A stretch of DNA of 64,000 bases from Planctomycetota bacterium (GCA_029259595.1 JAJDEW010000058.1:19601-83600), one strand, 5' to 3'; positions 54,410-63,844 are shown, counted from the first letter of the stretch. Notes: generated by a model from the sequence alone, not told the origin. Program-made: numbers and translations.

Positions 54410-55005
54410 AAGCGCGCGTTCTCGTCGTCGACAACTACGACTCCTTCACGTTCAACCTGGTCCAGGCCCTCCGTGGGCTGGATGCGGACGTCATCGTCCG
54501 CCGCAACGACGCCGTCGCGCCTGCCGACGTCGACCAACTCGGCGCGACGCACCTGCTCGTCTCCCCGGGTCCGGGCCGACCGGAAGAGGCCGGAGCATCG
54601 ATGGCGATGATCGAGGAGCTGCTCGGTCGTCTTCCGATCCTGGGCGTTTGCCTCGGTCACCAGGCCCTGTGTCGCGTCCTCGGTGCGAAGGTCGTCCGAG
54701 GATCCGCGGTCGTCCACGGCAAGGCCTCGCGCATCTTCCACGACGGGCGAGGGCTCCTGCGCGGGCTCCGCAATCCGTTCGAAGCCGGACGCTACCACTC
54801 GCTCTGTGTCGAGGAGTCGTCGCTGCCCGCGGAGCTCGAAGTCAGCGCCTGGGAGGCGACCGGTGTCGTGCTCGCCGTCCGTCACACACGGTTCGCGGCC
54901 GACGGGCTGCAGTTCCACCCCGAAAGCGTCCTCACGCCCCTGGGGGAAACGCTCCTGAAGAACTTCCTCTCGACCCGCCGTGCCCCCCTGGAGGTCAAAA
55001 CGTGA
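54406..55005 (+). CDS. trpG: Anthranilate synthase component II (glutamine amidotransferase)
   Basis: GTG start inside the trpE stop; 199 residues. Class I amidotransferase features are DNYDSFTFNL at the N-terminus, LLVSPGPGRPEEAG, the nucleophile Cys in LGVCLGHQAL, and the His-Glu pair in LQFHPESVLT. It supplies ammonia from glutamine to TrpE. A role in p-aminobenzoate synthesis as well (PabA) is possible, since such subunits are often shared. It overlaps trpD by four bases. Confidence 0.94.
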   Translation: MKARVLVVDNYDSFTFNLVQALRGLDADVIVRRNDAVAPADVDQLGATHLLVSPGPGRPEEAGASMAMIEELLGRLPILGVCLGHQALCRVLGAKVVRGSAVVHGKASRIFHDGRGLLRGLRNPFEAGRYHSLCVEESSLPAELEVSAWEATGVVLAVRHTRFAADGLQFHPESVLTPLGETLLKNFLSTRRAPLEVKT

Positions 55006-56066
55006 ATCCCGCCGTCGCCGCTTCCCCCGAACACGTCGCGCGCTTGCGCGGGGTCCTGAAACATCTCTCGCGTGGTGCGTCGCTCGACGCGTCCGAGGCC
55101 GGAGCCGTCCTGCGTGCCCTGACTTCGAACGAGCCTTCCGACGCGCTCAAGAGCGCCGTCTTGACGGCGCTACGGATGAAGGGCGAAACCGCGGAAGAGC
55201 TCCACGGGTTCGCCGAGGCCATGCTCGCTGTCGCCGTCGGCCCCATGTCCCCCACGACTGGCGTCCTCGCGGACACCTGCGGGACCGGCGGCGACCTTTC
55301 CGGCAGCTACAACGTCTCGACTGCGACGGCGCTGCTCGTCGCGTCCCTCGGTGTGCAGGTCGCCAAGCACGGCAACCGCTCGGTTTCGAGCCGCTGTGGG
55401 AGTGCGGATCTGATCGAAGCGCTCGGCATCGAGTTCGCCGGGGGCCCCACGGAAGCCGCCCGGGCGATCGCCCTCTCTCGCTTCGCCTTCCTGTTCGCAC
55501 CGGGCTTCCATCCGGCAACGAAGGCGGTCGCTTCGGTACGGCGCGAACTCGCCGTCGGAACGATCTTCAACCTCCTCGGACCCCTCGTGAACCCCGCGCG
55601 CCCCACGCACCAGCTGATCGGTGCGAACAGCGTGGAGGCGGCGCGCAAGCTGGCCGCGAGCTGCGCTCTGGGAAACACACGCGCCTTCGTCGTGCACGGT
55701 GCAGAGGGATTCGACGAAGCCACGACGGTCGGACCATTCCTGCTCCTCCGTGTCCGCGACGGGAACGTCGAAGAAGAGACGGTCGACCCGCGCGACTTCG
55801 GCTTCGCCACGGCCACCACCGCTGACCTGGCCGGCGGAGACGCACTCGAGAATGCCGCCCGGACCTGGCAGCTCTTCGCCGGAGAGCGCGGGCCGCTGCG
55901 CGACACGGTGCTCCTGAACACCGCCCTGGTCCTGCTGCTCTGCGGTGAGGCGAGCGGAGTCTCCGCAGCGATCGAGCGCGGCGCGAACGCCCTCGACGGC
56001 GGGCGGGCGGAGCGTTTCCTGAACGAGCGCATCGAGTTCGCGCGCCGCACGGAGAGACGGCCGTGA
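55002..56066 (+). CDS. trpD: Anthranilate phosphoribosyltransferase
   Basis: GTG at 55002 overlapping the trpG stop; 354 residues. Motifs are DTCGTGGDLSGSYNVST (PRPP-binding glycine loop), VAKHGNRSVSS (anthranilate and metal region), GFHPATKAVASVRRELAVGTIFNLLGPLVNPA, and HGAEGFDEAT near the end. It transfers phosphoribose to anthranilate, the second specific step of tryptophan synthesis. The usual DE metal pair appears as FDEAT. The start was chosen because of the GTGA overlap and alignment with the family N-terminus. Confidence 0.94.
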   Translation: MNPAVAASPEHVARLRGVLKHLSRGASLDASEAGAVLRALTSNEPSDALKSAVLTALRMKGETAEELHGFAEAMLAVAVGPMSPTTGVLADTCGTGGDLSGSYNVSTATALLVASLGVQVAKHGNRSVSSRCGSADLIEALGIEFAGGPTEAARAIALSRFAFLFAPGFHPATKAVASVRRELAVGTIFNLLGPLVNPARPTHQLIGANSVEAARKLAASCALGNTRAFVVHGAEGFDEATTVGPFLLLRVRDGNVEEETVDPRDFGFATATTADLAGGDALENAARTWQLFAGERGPLRDTVLLNTALVLLLCGEASGVSAAIERGANALDGGRAERFLNERIEFARRTERRP

Positions 56067-56896
56067 GCTTCGACCTCGACGAAATCGTGGCCTCCAGTCG
56101 TCGCCGTGCGCAGACGCTCCGGGAACGCCTTGCCAACCTGCGCACCCTCGCGCTGAAGCGCCTCCCGACCGCGCTCGCTCTGTCGGGCCGTTTCGACATC
56201 TTCGCGGAGGTCAAGCTGGCGTCTCCGTCCGAGGGCCGCATCGCGAGCGGCGGAGGGGAGCGAGTGGCCGAGCGCGCGGCGGACTATGCCAGGGCCGGAG
56301 CCGCCGCCGTCTCCGTCCTGACGGAGCCCGCTGGCTTCCGCGGCTCCTTGGTCGACCTCGACCAGGCCGCGCGAGCGACGAGCGTGCCGGTCATGCGCAA
56401 GGACTTCATCGTCGACCCGAGTCAGGTCGTCGAGGCACGGGCCCATGGTGCATCGGGCGTGCTCGTGATGACCCGTATCGTCGACGACGCGACCTTCGGC
56501 ACCCTGCTGGATGCGTGCGCGGAATTCGACCTCTTCGCCCTCGTCGAGGCCTTCGACCGCGACGACCTCGAGCGTACGAACGAGCTCCTGGAGCCTCGCT
56601 CCCCCGAGGAACGCATCCTGCTGGGAATGAATGCGCGTGACCTCGAGACGCTCGACGTCCGTCTCGAACGCGTGCTCGAGCTGGCCGCTTCCATGCATCC
56701 TCGCTTCCCGCACGTCGCGGAGAGCGGCCTCCGAACTCTCGAGGACGTCCGGCGCGTCGCCCGGGCCGGCTTCTCGCTGGCTCTGATCGGAACGAGCGTG
56801 ATGCGCGCCGAAGATCCTGGCGCTGCCGTCGGGGCCTTCCTCGAAGCCGGGCGCAGCGCCTGCGGGTTGCAGGAGGCTCGGGGGAGGCCCTCGTGA
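56063..56896 (+). CDS. trpC: Indole-3-glycerol phosphate synthase
   Basis: GTG at 56063 inside the trpD stop; 277 residues, the length of the monofunctional enzyme. Active-site segments appear in order: AEVKLASPSEG (Lys), VLTEPAGFRGSL (Glu), MRKDFIVD (Lys), GASGVLVMTRI, MNARDLETLDV (Asn), VAESGL (Glu) and LIGTSVM. It closes the ring of carboxyphenylamino-deoxyribulose phosphate. TrpF is a separate protein here, not fused. Confidence 0.95.
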   Translation: MSFDLDEIVASSRRRAQTLRERLANLRTLALKRLPTALALSGRFDIFAEVKLASPSEGRIASGGGERVAERAADYARAGAAAVSVLTEPAGFRGSLVDLDQAARATSVPVMRKDFIVDPSQVVEARAHGASGVLVMTRIVDDATFGTLLDACAEFDLFALVEAFDRDDLERTNELLEPRSPEERILLGMNARDLETLDVRLERVLELAASMHPRFPHVAESGLRTLEDVRRVARAGFSLALIGTSVMRAEDPGAAVGAFLEAGRSACGLQEARGRPS

Positions 56897-57525
56897 GCCC
56901 GCGCGTGAAGATCTGCGGGCTGACCCGCACCGCGGACATCGAGGTCGCCGTCGCGGCGGGCGCGGACGCGATCGGCTTCGTCTTGGCCGCGTCCCCGCGC
57001 CGCGTCGGAGCACGTGTGCTGGGCCGGCTCCTGGCCGCTGTGCCCCCTGGCGTCCTGCGTGTCGCCGTGACGCGCGTGCCGACACGGGCCGAGCTCGAGC
57101 TCGTCGCCTCGCTGCCGTTCGACGCGCTCCAGTCCGACGCCGAGGCCGGTCCGGTCGCGGTAGCCGAGCCCTTCCATTTGCCCGTCTACTACGACCGCCC
57201 CGGCGTCTTGCGGGCTCTCCCGGGCCGGGCGCCCTCCGGTCCGGTTGCTTCGTTCGCGAGCGCCGTCCTGCTCGACTCCGGTCGCGGTGGCGGAAGCGGC
57301 GAGCGTGCATCGATCATGCGTGCCCAGGTCGCTGCGCGACGGCGTCCACTCGTCCTTGCCGGAGGACTCGACCCCGACAACGTCGCCTCCGCCATCGCCT
57401 TCGTCCAGCCCTTCGCCGTCGACGTTTCGAGTGGCGTCGAATCCGCACCCGGCCGCAAGGACCCCGGCGCCGTGCGCGCCTTCCTCGCCGCTGTCCGCTC
57501 GAACTGCCCTTCCACCTCGCGATGA
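56893..57525 (+). CDS. trpF: Phosphoribosylanthranilate isomerase
   Basis: GTG at 56893 inside the trpC stop; 210 residues. The catalytic Cys lies in VKICGLTR and the catalytic Asp in VDVSSGVES. Also present are GADAIGFVLAASPRRV, FDALQSDAE and LAGGLDPDNVASAI. It isomerises phosphoribosyl anthranilate to the substrate of TrpC. The four-base overlap with trpB follows. Confidence 0.94.
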   Translation: MSPRVKICGLTRTADIEVAVAAGADAIGFVLAASPRRVGARVLGRLLAAVPPGVLRVAVTRVPTRAELELVASLPFDALQSDAEAGPVAVAEPFHLPVYYDRPGVLRALPGRAPSGPVASFASAVLLDSGRGGGSGERASIMRAQVAARRRPLVLAGGLDPDNVASAIAFVQPFAVDVSSGVESAPGRKDPGAVRAFLAAVRSNCPSTSR

Positions 57526-58724
57526 TCCGAGCACACACCGAACTCCTTCTGTCTCCTCCCGATGCGAACGGCCGATTCGGCTCTTTCGGTGGACGCTTCG
57601 TTCCTGAAGTCCTGTTCGAGGCCCTGCTCGGGCTCGAAGAGGCCGTTCGCATCGCTCTCCCCGACCCCGGTTTTCGGGCGTCCTATGCCCAGGAGCTCAC
57701 GAGCTTCGTCGGTCGACCGACGGCGCTCACCCACGCTCGCCAGCTGTCGGAAGCCTGGGGAGCGGAGATCTGGCTGAAGCGCGAAGACCTCGCGCACACC
57801 GGCGCGCACAAGATCAACAATGCGGTCGGCCAGGCCTTGCTCGCCCGTCGCATGGGCAAGACCCGTGTCGTCGCCGAGACCGGCGCCGGCCAGCACGGTG
57901 TGGCGACGGCCGCGGCTTGCGCGCGGATCGGGCTCCCCTGCCGCGTCTACATGGGAGCGATCGACGCCGCGCGCCAATCCGTCAACGTCCAGCGCATGGA
58001 ACTCTTCGGCGCGGAGGTCGTTTGCGTGCACGACGGCGACGCAACGCTGCGCGCGGCGATCGACGAGGCCCTGCGCGCCTGGGCTGAGGAGCCGTCGGAG
58101 ACCTTCTACCTGATCGGATCCGCCGTCGGCCCGCACCCCTACCCGTGGTTGGTTCGCGAACTGCAGTCCGTCATCGGGCACGAGGCCCGCGCCGCGCTGC
58201 TCGCGCAAGCGGGCGCCCTGCCCGATGTCGCGGTGGCCTGCGTGGGCGGCGGGTCGAACGCCATCGGACTCTTCCACGCCTTTCGCGACGACGCCTCGGT
58301 CGACCTGGTCGGCGTCGAGGCCGGAGGCCGCGGCCCGGGCCGGGATGCCGCGTCGATCGGGAGCGGCTCGCCCGGTGTACTCCACGGTGCCTACAGCTTC
58401 CTTCTGCAGGACAATTCCGGACAAGTACGCGAGACCCACTCCGTTTCCGCCGGACTCGACTACCCGGGCGTCGGCCCCGAACACGCGGCGCTCGCGGCCA
58501 GCGGTCGTGCGAGCTACGTGAGCGCCACCGACGAAGAAGCCATCGCGGCCCTGCGCGAGTGCGCGCGCCTCGAGGGCATCCTTCCGGCCTTGGAGTCGTC
58601 GCACGCCCTCGCCGGAGCGCGCCGGCTCGCGCACGGGAACTTCCGCGGGAAACGCATCCTCGTCAACTGCTCGGGGCGCGGTGACAAGGACCTCGACATC
58701 CTGCGGACGGAGTGCGGAGCATGA
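57522..58724 (+). CDS. trpB: Tryptophan synthase beta chain
   Basis: ATG at 57522 inside the trpF stop; 400 residues, as expected. The N-terminus GRFGSFGGRFVPEVL fits TrpB. The PLP lysine lies in HTGAHKINNAVGQ, then AETGAGQHGVATA, GAEVVCVHDGD, VGGGSNAIG (phosphate loop), GVEAGGRG, LQDNSGQV, and SGRGDKDL at the end. It condenses indole with serine. It is the standard TrpB1 type, not the TrpB2 form, judging from length and motifs. Confidence 0.96.
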   Translation: MIRAHTELLLSPPDANGRFGSFGGRFVPEVLFEALLGLEEAVRIALPDPGFRASYAQELTSFVGRPTALTHARQLSEAWGAEIWLKREDLAHTGAHKINNAVGQALLARRMGKTRVVAETGAGQHGVATAAACARIGLPCRVYMGAIDAARQSVNVQRMELFGAEVVCVHDGDATLRAAIDEALRAWAEEPSETFYLIGSAVGPHPYPWLVRELQSVIGHEARAALLAQAGALPDVAVACVGGGSNAIGLFHAFRDDASVDLVGVEAGGRGPGRDAASIGSGSPGVLHGAYSFLLQDNSGQVRETHSVSAGLDYPGVGPEHAALAASGRASYVSATDEEAIAALRECARLEGILPALESSHALAGARRLAHGNFRGKRILVNCSGRGDKDLDILRTECGA

Positions 58725-59509
58725 AGACCCGAACGCGCACGGACGAGCTGCAGCGCGCCTTCGAGCGGGCGCGCTCGGAGGGGCGTCCGGCCTGCATGCC
58801 GTTCGTTCTCGCCGGACATCCCGGGAAGGCGCGCTTTCCGGATGTCCTGGGCCAGGTGGCGGCTGTGGCCGACGTGGTCGAGATCGGACTGCCCTTCAGC
58901 GACCCGGTCGCGGACGGCCCGGCCCTGGCACGCGCCGCCCGGGCGGCCCTGGCCGAAGGCGTTTCGCTGAACTGGCTGTTGGAAGTCCTGCACGCGAGAG
59001 CCCATGAGGCCGGAGCGGCCCTCGTTCTCATGAGCTACTTGAACCCGCTCCTCGCCCATGGCCTCGACACGGCGGTCCGGGACCTCGCCGAGGCCGGCGT
59101 CGCGGGCCTGATCGTGCCCGACGTCCCGTTCGAGGAGAGCGGCGAACTCGCCGTCTGCTGTGCGCGGCAAGATCTCGCGCTGATCCCGCTCGTCAGCCCG
59201 CTGACGTCGGCCCCGCGCCTCGCGCGCATCGGTGCCACCGAGCGCGGCTTCCTCTACGCAGTCTCGCGGACCGGGATCACGGGCGGCCAGACGCTGGCCA
59301 CGGACCTCGACGACTACCTCACGCGCGTTCGCGCTGCGACGAAGCTCCCGATCGCCTGTGGCTTCGGAATCCGCTCGCGCGCGCAGGTCGAGCGCATTCG
59401 CCTTCACGCCGACGGCTTCGTTGTCGGCACCGCCTTGATCGAAGCGATCGAACGGGGTGATGACCCTGCACGCTTCCTGTCCGAGCTCCGACCGGAGACA
59501 CGCTCATGA
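58721..59509 (+). CDS. trpA: Tryptophan synthase alpha chain
   Basis: The frame opens at 58712, but the ATG at 58721 overlaps the trpB stop (ATGA) like the rest of the operon, giving 262 residues. Catalytic Glu and Asp lie in VVEIGLPFSDPVADGP. Also present are MSYLNPLLAHG, GLIVPDVPFEES, SPLTSAPRL, LYAVSRTGITGG, ACGFGIRS and GFVVGTALIEAI. It cleaves indoleglycerol phosphate to indole, which passes to TrpB. Confidence 0.95.
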   Translation: MKTRTRTDELQRAFERARSEGRPACMPFVLAGHPGKARFPDVLGQVAAVADVVEIGLPFSDPVADGPALARAARAALAEGVSLNWLLEVLHARAHEAGAALVLMSYLNPLLAHGLDTAVRDLAEAGVAGLIVPDVPFEESGELAVCCARQDLALIPLVSPLTSAPRLARIGATERGFLYAVSRTGITGGQTLATDLDDYLTRVRAATKLPIACGFGIRSRAQVERIRLHADGFVVGTALIEAIERGDDPARFLSELRPETRS

Positions 59510-60525
59510 TCGCCCGACTGAAGACCGATTGTTCGATCCGCGAACGCGCCGAGATCGTGACCTTGATCGAGAAGGCGGGACTACGCGTTCGCATCGACCG
59601 TGGCGGCGGATCGGAGTGGATCGGAGCCTTCGGATCCGATGCGCCGCGCAACGAGCTCCTGGACACCCTGCGCACGCTGCCCGCGGTCCTCGAGATCGCA
59701 CGGGACGCTTCGCCGTATCCGCTGGCCAGCCGGGACTACTTCCCCCAGAGCACCCGTGTGCGCGTCGGCGAGGTCGAGATCGGCGAGGGCACCCCTCCGA
59801 CGCTGATCGCCGGTCCGTGCGCCGTCGAGTCGCGAGCCCAGATGCGCGCCGCCGCCCGGACGGTCGCGGAGAACGGAGGACATCTCCTTCGTGGCGGGGC
59901 CTTCAAGCCGCGGACCTCGCCCTACAGTTTCCAAGGGCTCGGAGAGGCGGGACTGGAGCTCTTGGCCGAGGCAGGTCGCGAGGTCGGATTGCCCGTGGTG
60001 ACGGAGGTCGTGGCTCCCGAGGACGTCGAGCTGGTCGCGAGCTATGCCGACGTGCTCCAGATCGGCGCGCGCAACATGCAGAACTTCCGCCTGCTGCAAG
60101 CCGCAGGTCGGGCGACCCGACCGGTCATCCTGAAGCGTGGTCACGCGGCCACTCTCGACGAACTGATGCATGCAGCGGAGTACGTCCTCGATGCGGGCAA
60201 TCCCGACGTGATCCTGTGCGAACGCGGCATTCGCTCGTTCGACCCAGCGACGCGCGCAACGCTCGATCTCGCTGCCGTCCCGGTCCTGCGAGAATTGACC
60301 CACCTCCCGCTTCTCGTCGATCCGAGTCATGCCGCGGGACGTCGCGCACTCGTGCCTCCGCTCGCGCGAGCCGCGCTCGCCGTCGGCGCGGACGGGCTCT
60401 TGGTGGAAGTGCACCCCGATCCGGCCAGCGCGCTCTCGGACGGCCCGCAGGCCTTGACGCCGGACGATTGGAAGGCCCTCGTCGCGAGCCTTCCCGCGCT
60501 TGTTGGAGGGTCGGGAGCGGGGTAG
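59506..60525 (+). CDS. aroF: 3-deoxy-7-phosphoheptulonate (DAHP) synthase, type I-beta with N-terminal regulatory-like domain
   Basis: ATG at 59506 inside the trpA stop; 339 residues. Residues 1-70 form a ferredoxin-like domain like that of the Thermotoga-type enzyme, which binds aromatic amino acids in homologues. The barrel has [61 protein letters not shown], and [15 protein letters not shown]. It makes the first intermediate of the shikimate pathway from PEP and erythrose 4-phosphate. Its place as the last coupled gene of the trp operon puts chorismate supply under the same attenuator. Confidence 0.93.
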   Translation: MIARLKTDCSIRERAEIVTLIEKAGLRVRIDRGGGSEWIGAFGSDAPRNELLDTLRTLPAVLEIARDASPYPLASRDYFPQSTRVRVGEVEIGEGTPPTLIAGPCAVESRAQMRAAARTVAENGGHLLRGGAFKPRTSPYSFQGLGEAGLELLAEAGREVGLPVVTEVVAPEDVELVASYADVLQIGARNMQNFRLLQAAGRATRPVILKRGHAATLDELMHAAEYVLDAGNPDVILCERGIRSFDPATRATLDLAAVPVLRELTHLPLLVDPSHAAGRRALVPPLARAALAVGADGLLVEVHPDPASALSDGPQALTPDDWKALVASLPALVGGSGAG

Positions 60526-60534
60526 TCTGAACCG

Positions 60535-62307
60535 ATGCGCACCCCGTCCGTGCTCCTTCTGTCGACCTGGCTCTTGTTCGGGTGTTCCGATGGCGATGAC
60601 GCGGGTGCACCGGCCGCCCCCGACTCCGGCTCACCACCGACCGGCGCCACCGGCACCGAAGCGACCCCACCCAGCACGCCCGGAGGTGCCTGGCTCGTCG
60701 AAGTGACCGACGCGTGGGGGCTCGACTTCGTCCAGGTCAGCGGCGCGACCGGCAAGCTCTTGATGCCCGAGATCATGGGTGGTGGAGCGGCGCTCTTCGA
60801 TTACGACGGCGACGGCGACCTCGATGCCTACCTCGTCAACGGCGGCCCGAACGTCGAGGATCCCCGCCGCAAGGACGGGGCCCCCAACCGCCTGTATCGC
60901 AACGAAGCCGGTGCCCGCTTCACCGACGTCACCGCGACGACCGGGGCCCAGGGAACGAGCTATGGCATGGGCTGCGCCGTGGGCGATATCGACAACGACG
61001 GTCATCCGGACGTCTACCTGTCGAACTATGGCCCGGACGAGCTCCTGCGAAACGTGGGAGGCGAGTCCTTCTCGACGGTCGGCCGCTCGAGCGGACTCGA
61101 CGCTCCGGGCTGGTGCTCGTCCGTCGGCCTCCTGGACTTCGACCGCGACGGTGACCTCGACATCTACGTGGCACGCTACGTGCGCTTTCTCGCCGACAAG
61201 AAATGCTTCGGCCAGGCGGACCAGCACGAGTACTGCGGCCCGCGCGCGTTCGCCCCGATGTCCGACGTCCTGCTCCGCAACGAGGGCAACCTCACCTTTC
61301 AGGACGTCTCCGAGTCCCGAGGCATCACCGCCGTCGAGGCGGCGGGGCTGGGTGTGACCTGCGACGACTTCGACGACGACGGTACGCTCGACATCTACGT
61401 CACGAACGACGGCTACGCGAACACCCTGTGGGTCGAGGACGGTGAGGGAGGCTTCGTCGACGACGCCCTGATCCTGGGAGTCGCGCTCAACATGGAAGGC
61501 AAGTGGGAAGCCGGGATGGGCGTGGTCTCCGCCGACTTCAACGCGGATGGCTTCACCGACCTCTTCATGACCCACATGACGAGGGAGACCAACACGCTCT
61601 ACCGCAACCTCGGAAACGGCTCGGGCTTCATCGATGCCACCGGCAGCAGCGGACTCGCGCGTTCGAGCGTGGCGTTGACCGGCTTCGGGACCTCCGCGGT
61701 CGACCTCGACCTGGACGGGCTCCTCGATCTCCTGGTCGTGAACGGACGGGTCGAGCGAAGCGAGCTCTTGCCCGGAACGAAGCTGCCCTCGCCCTGGGAC
61801 GTCTACGCCGAACCGAACCTGCTCTACCGCAACACGGGCGCCGGCAACTTCGTGCTCGCGAACGAGCTCGCCCCCCAGTTCTGTGACACCGTCGAAATCT
61901 CGCGCGGCCTCGCCGTCGGGGACATCGACGGGGACGGTGACCTGGACGCGCTCATGACGAACATCGGTGGACCCGCGCGCCTCTATCGCAACGATGCGCC
62001 GCGGGCCGGGCACTGGCTGCTCGTCGAAGCGATCGACCCGCGCTACGAACGTGTCGCCTTCGGTGCCGGCCTGCGCCTCACGATCGGCGACCGCGTGCTC
62101 TTGCACCGGGTCGGGTCGGGCTCCAGCTACCAGAGTGCGAGCGACCTGCGAGCCCACTTCGGCGTGCCGAAAGAATTGGCGGGTGAACGCGCGAAGGCGC
62201 GCCTCGACGTGCGCTGGTTGGATGGCCTCGAGGAGACGTTCGAGGTTCCCGCCTTCGACACCGTCCTGCGCATCGAACGCGGCCGCGGCCGCAAGAGCGA
62301 CGAATGA
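60535..62307 (+). CDS. ASPIC/UnbV (CRTAC1-like) lipoprotein with FG-GAP repeats
   Basis: This 590-residue protein starts nine bases after the DAHP synthase stop. It has a lipoprotein signal (LLLSTWLLFGCSDG) and a Pro/Gly/Thr linker. FG-GAP/VCBS-like repeats follow, with loops such as DYDGDGDLDAYL, DIDNDGHPDVYL, DFDRDGDLDIYV, DFDDDGTLDIYV and DIDGDGDLDALM. The C-terminal ASPIC/UnbV domain contains GAGLRLTIGDRVLLHRV, SGSSYQSASDLRAHFG and DVRWLDGLEETFEV. The family is exported and of unknown function, often found with TPR proteins, as here. The short distance to the trp genes suggests read-through expression. It couples with the TPR gene by ATGA. Confidence 0.85.
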   Translation: MRTPSVLLLSTWLLFGCSDGDDAGAPAAPDSGSPPTGATGTEATPPSTPGGAWLVEVTDAWGLDFVQVSGATGKLLMPEIMGGGAALFDYDGDGDLDAYLVNGGPNVEDPRRKDGAPNRLYRNEAGARFTDVTATTGAQGTSYGMGCAVGDIDNDGHPDVYLSNYGPDELLRNVGGESFSTVGRSSGLDAPGWCSSVGLLDFDRDGDLDIYVARYVRFLADKKCFGQADQHEYCGPRAFAPMSDVLLRNEGNLTFQDVSESRGITAVEAAGLGVTCDDFDDDGTLDIYVTNDGYANTLWVEDGEGGFVDDALILGVALNMEGKWEAGMGVVSADFNADGFTDLFMTHMTRETNTLYRNLGNGSGFIDATGSSGLARSSVALTGFGTSAVDLDLDGLLDLLVVNGRVERSELLPGTKLPSPWDVYAEPNLLYRNTGAGNFVLANELAPQFCDTVEISRGLAVGDIDGDGDLDALMTNIGGPARLYRNDAPRAGHWLLVEAIDPRYERVAFGAGLRLTIGDRVLLHRVGSGSSYQSASDLRAHFGVPKELAGERAKARLDVRWLDGLEETFEVPAFDTVLRIERGRGRKSDE

Positions 62308-63683
62308 ACGCGATCGCCTCCGCCGTCTGTGCGCTTCTCCTGGTTGCCCCCGCACAGGAAGTGGAGATCCCCGCCTTCGATCCGGCCGGGATGAAGCCGC
62401 ACCTCTTGTCGCTCTTCCGCCAGGCCCAGGACGACGTACGCGCACGGCCCGCGGATGCGGCGGCCTGGTCGCGCTTGGGTTCACTCTTCGACGCCCACCG
62501 TCTCTATGAGCCGGCGATCCAGAGCTATGCGCGGGCCGAGACCCTGGAACCGGACTCCTTCCGTCACGTGTACCTGCACGCGACGATCCACGACTACTGC
62601 GGCAAACCGCTCGAAGAGACGCTGGCCCTGTTCGAGCGGGCCGAGCAGCTCAGCCCGGACTACGCACCGCTGGAGATGCAGCGCGGGCGAGTTCTGGCCC
62701 GACACGGACGGTCCGAGGAAGCGCGCGCGGCTTTCGAGCGCGCGCTCGAGGGCCTTCCCGACTACGGCGCAGCCCAGCTCGGGCTCGGCCAGGTCCTGCT
62801 CGTCCTCAGGGAACCGGAACTGGCCCTGCGCCACCTGCAGGCCGCCGCGCGCGAGGCTCCCGAAGACCAGTCCCTGAACGCCGCCTTGGCCCAAGCCTAC
62901 GCGCGCACGGGCGCTCGCAAGGAAGCCCGCGCAGCGTCCGTGCTCGCCCGCAAGGAAATCGCCGCGATCGAAGACCAGGATCCGCTGCGTGCGGAGGTCG
63001 AGGCGCTGCGCGCCAACGTTCACGTCACGTTGACGCGCGCCAAGCGACATCTGGCGGCCGGTCGCTTCGACGAAGCCGTACGCGACTTCGAGATCTACCT
63101 GTCAGGGCGCCCGGACACCCCCGAGGCCCAAGCGCTCTTGGGGGAAGCCCTGTGGAAGACCGGTCGGCGGGAACAGGCCCTGCGGCACCTGTTGCGTGCC
63201 ATCGAGCTCGCACCCGACGACACGGAGACCCGGCTCGTCGTGGCGCGCATGCTGCTACGGGACGCGAAGCCCGAGCTCGATCTGGCCGAGACGCACTTGC
63301 GCGAGGTCCTCGCACGGACGCCGAATCGGGCCGAAGCGTTGGCCCTGCAGGGTTGCCTGCTCGTCGATCGCGGTCGCGACGAGGCTTCGCTCGAGGCCTT
63401 TCAGCGTTCGACGGTGGGCTACAGCCCCGACGCCTTCACGTACATGAAGTGGGGCACCGCGCTCACCCGGCTCGAACGCTTCGCCGAGGCCGTGGACAAG
63501 CTGCGGTTGGCGGCGACGAAGCAACCGAAGACGGCCTCGATTCATGTGCAGCTCGGAGCCGTCCTCGAACGTCTCGAGCGAACCGACGAAGCTCTGCGCG
63601 CCTACCGTCGCGCGCGCCAGCTGAACCCGCGACTGCAGCTGGACGACAAGATTCGCGAGCTCGAAGCGAAGTCTCCGGACTAG
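62304..63683 (+). CDS. TPR-repeat protein partner of the ASPIC/UnbV lipoprotein
   Basis: ATG at 62304 overlapping the previous stop; 459 residues with a short N-terminal hydrophobic segment (AIASAVCALLLVAPA) that should be a signal peptide. The rest is about 10-11 tetratricopeptide units (AWSRLGSLFDAHRLYEPAIQSYARA, AQLGLGQVLLVLREPELALRHL, AQALLGEALWKTGRREQALRHLLRAIEL, KWGTALTRLERFAEAVDKLRLA). It probably forms a scaffold in the periplasm. The coupling with an UnbV protein is a common pairing. The stop codon TAG is part of the left end of repeat R6. Confidence 0.85.
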   Translation: MNAIASAVCALLLVAPAQEVEIPAFDPAGMKPHLLSLFRQAQDDVRARPADAAAWSRLGSLFDAHRLYEPAIQSYARAETLEPDSFRHVYLHATIHDYCGKPLEETLALFERAEQLSPDYAPLEMQRGRVLARHGRSEEARAAFERALEGLPDYGAAQLGLGQVLLVLREPELALRHLQAAAREAPEDQSLNAALAQAYARTGARKEARAASVLARKEIAAIEDQDPLRAEVEALRANVHVTLTRAKRHLAAGRFDEAVRDFEIYLSGRPDTPEAQALLGEALWKTGRREQALRHLLRAIELAPDDTETRLVVARMLLRDAKPELDLAETHLREVLARTPNRAEALALQGCLLVDRGRDEASLEAFQRSTVGYSPDAFTYMKWGTALTRLERFAEAVDKLRLAATKQPKTASIHVQLGAVLERLERTDEALRAYRRARQLNPRLQLDDKIRELEAKSPD

Positions 63684-63844
63684 CAGTCTGATGGAAAAGT
63701 GCTTCGGAAGCGATGCATGTGACCGGGAGGCCCGGCGGGTGCGCCAGAACGCAGGCGAATCGGTAGATTCGGCGAGGATCTCGTGTGCCGGCCGGGCTTT
63801 CCGGACGCATGCAGCGCGCCGGATGACTTCTTCATCAGGCTGCC
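63680..63844 (+). repeat. Copy R6 of the palindromic repeat family
   Basis: It starts CTAGCAG-T-CTGATG-G-AAAAGT at 63680 and ends CTTCATCAGGCTGC, the inverted counterpart. The arms include GACCGGGAGGCCCGGCGGG and CCGGCCGGGCTTTCCGGACG, and the centre is CGAATC-gg-tagATTCG-like. It is nearly the reverse complement of R2 at 19414-19580. Confidence 0.85.
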
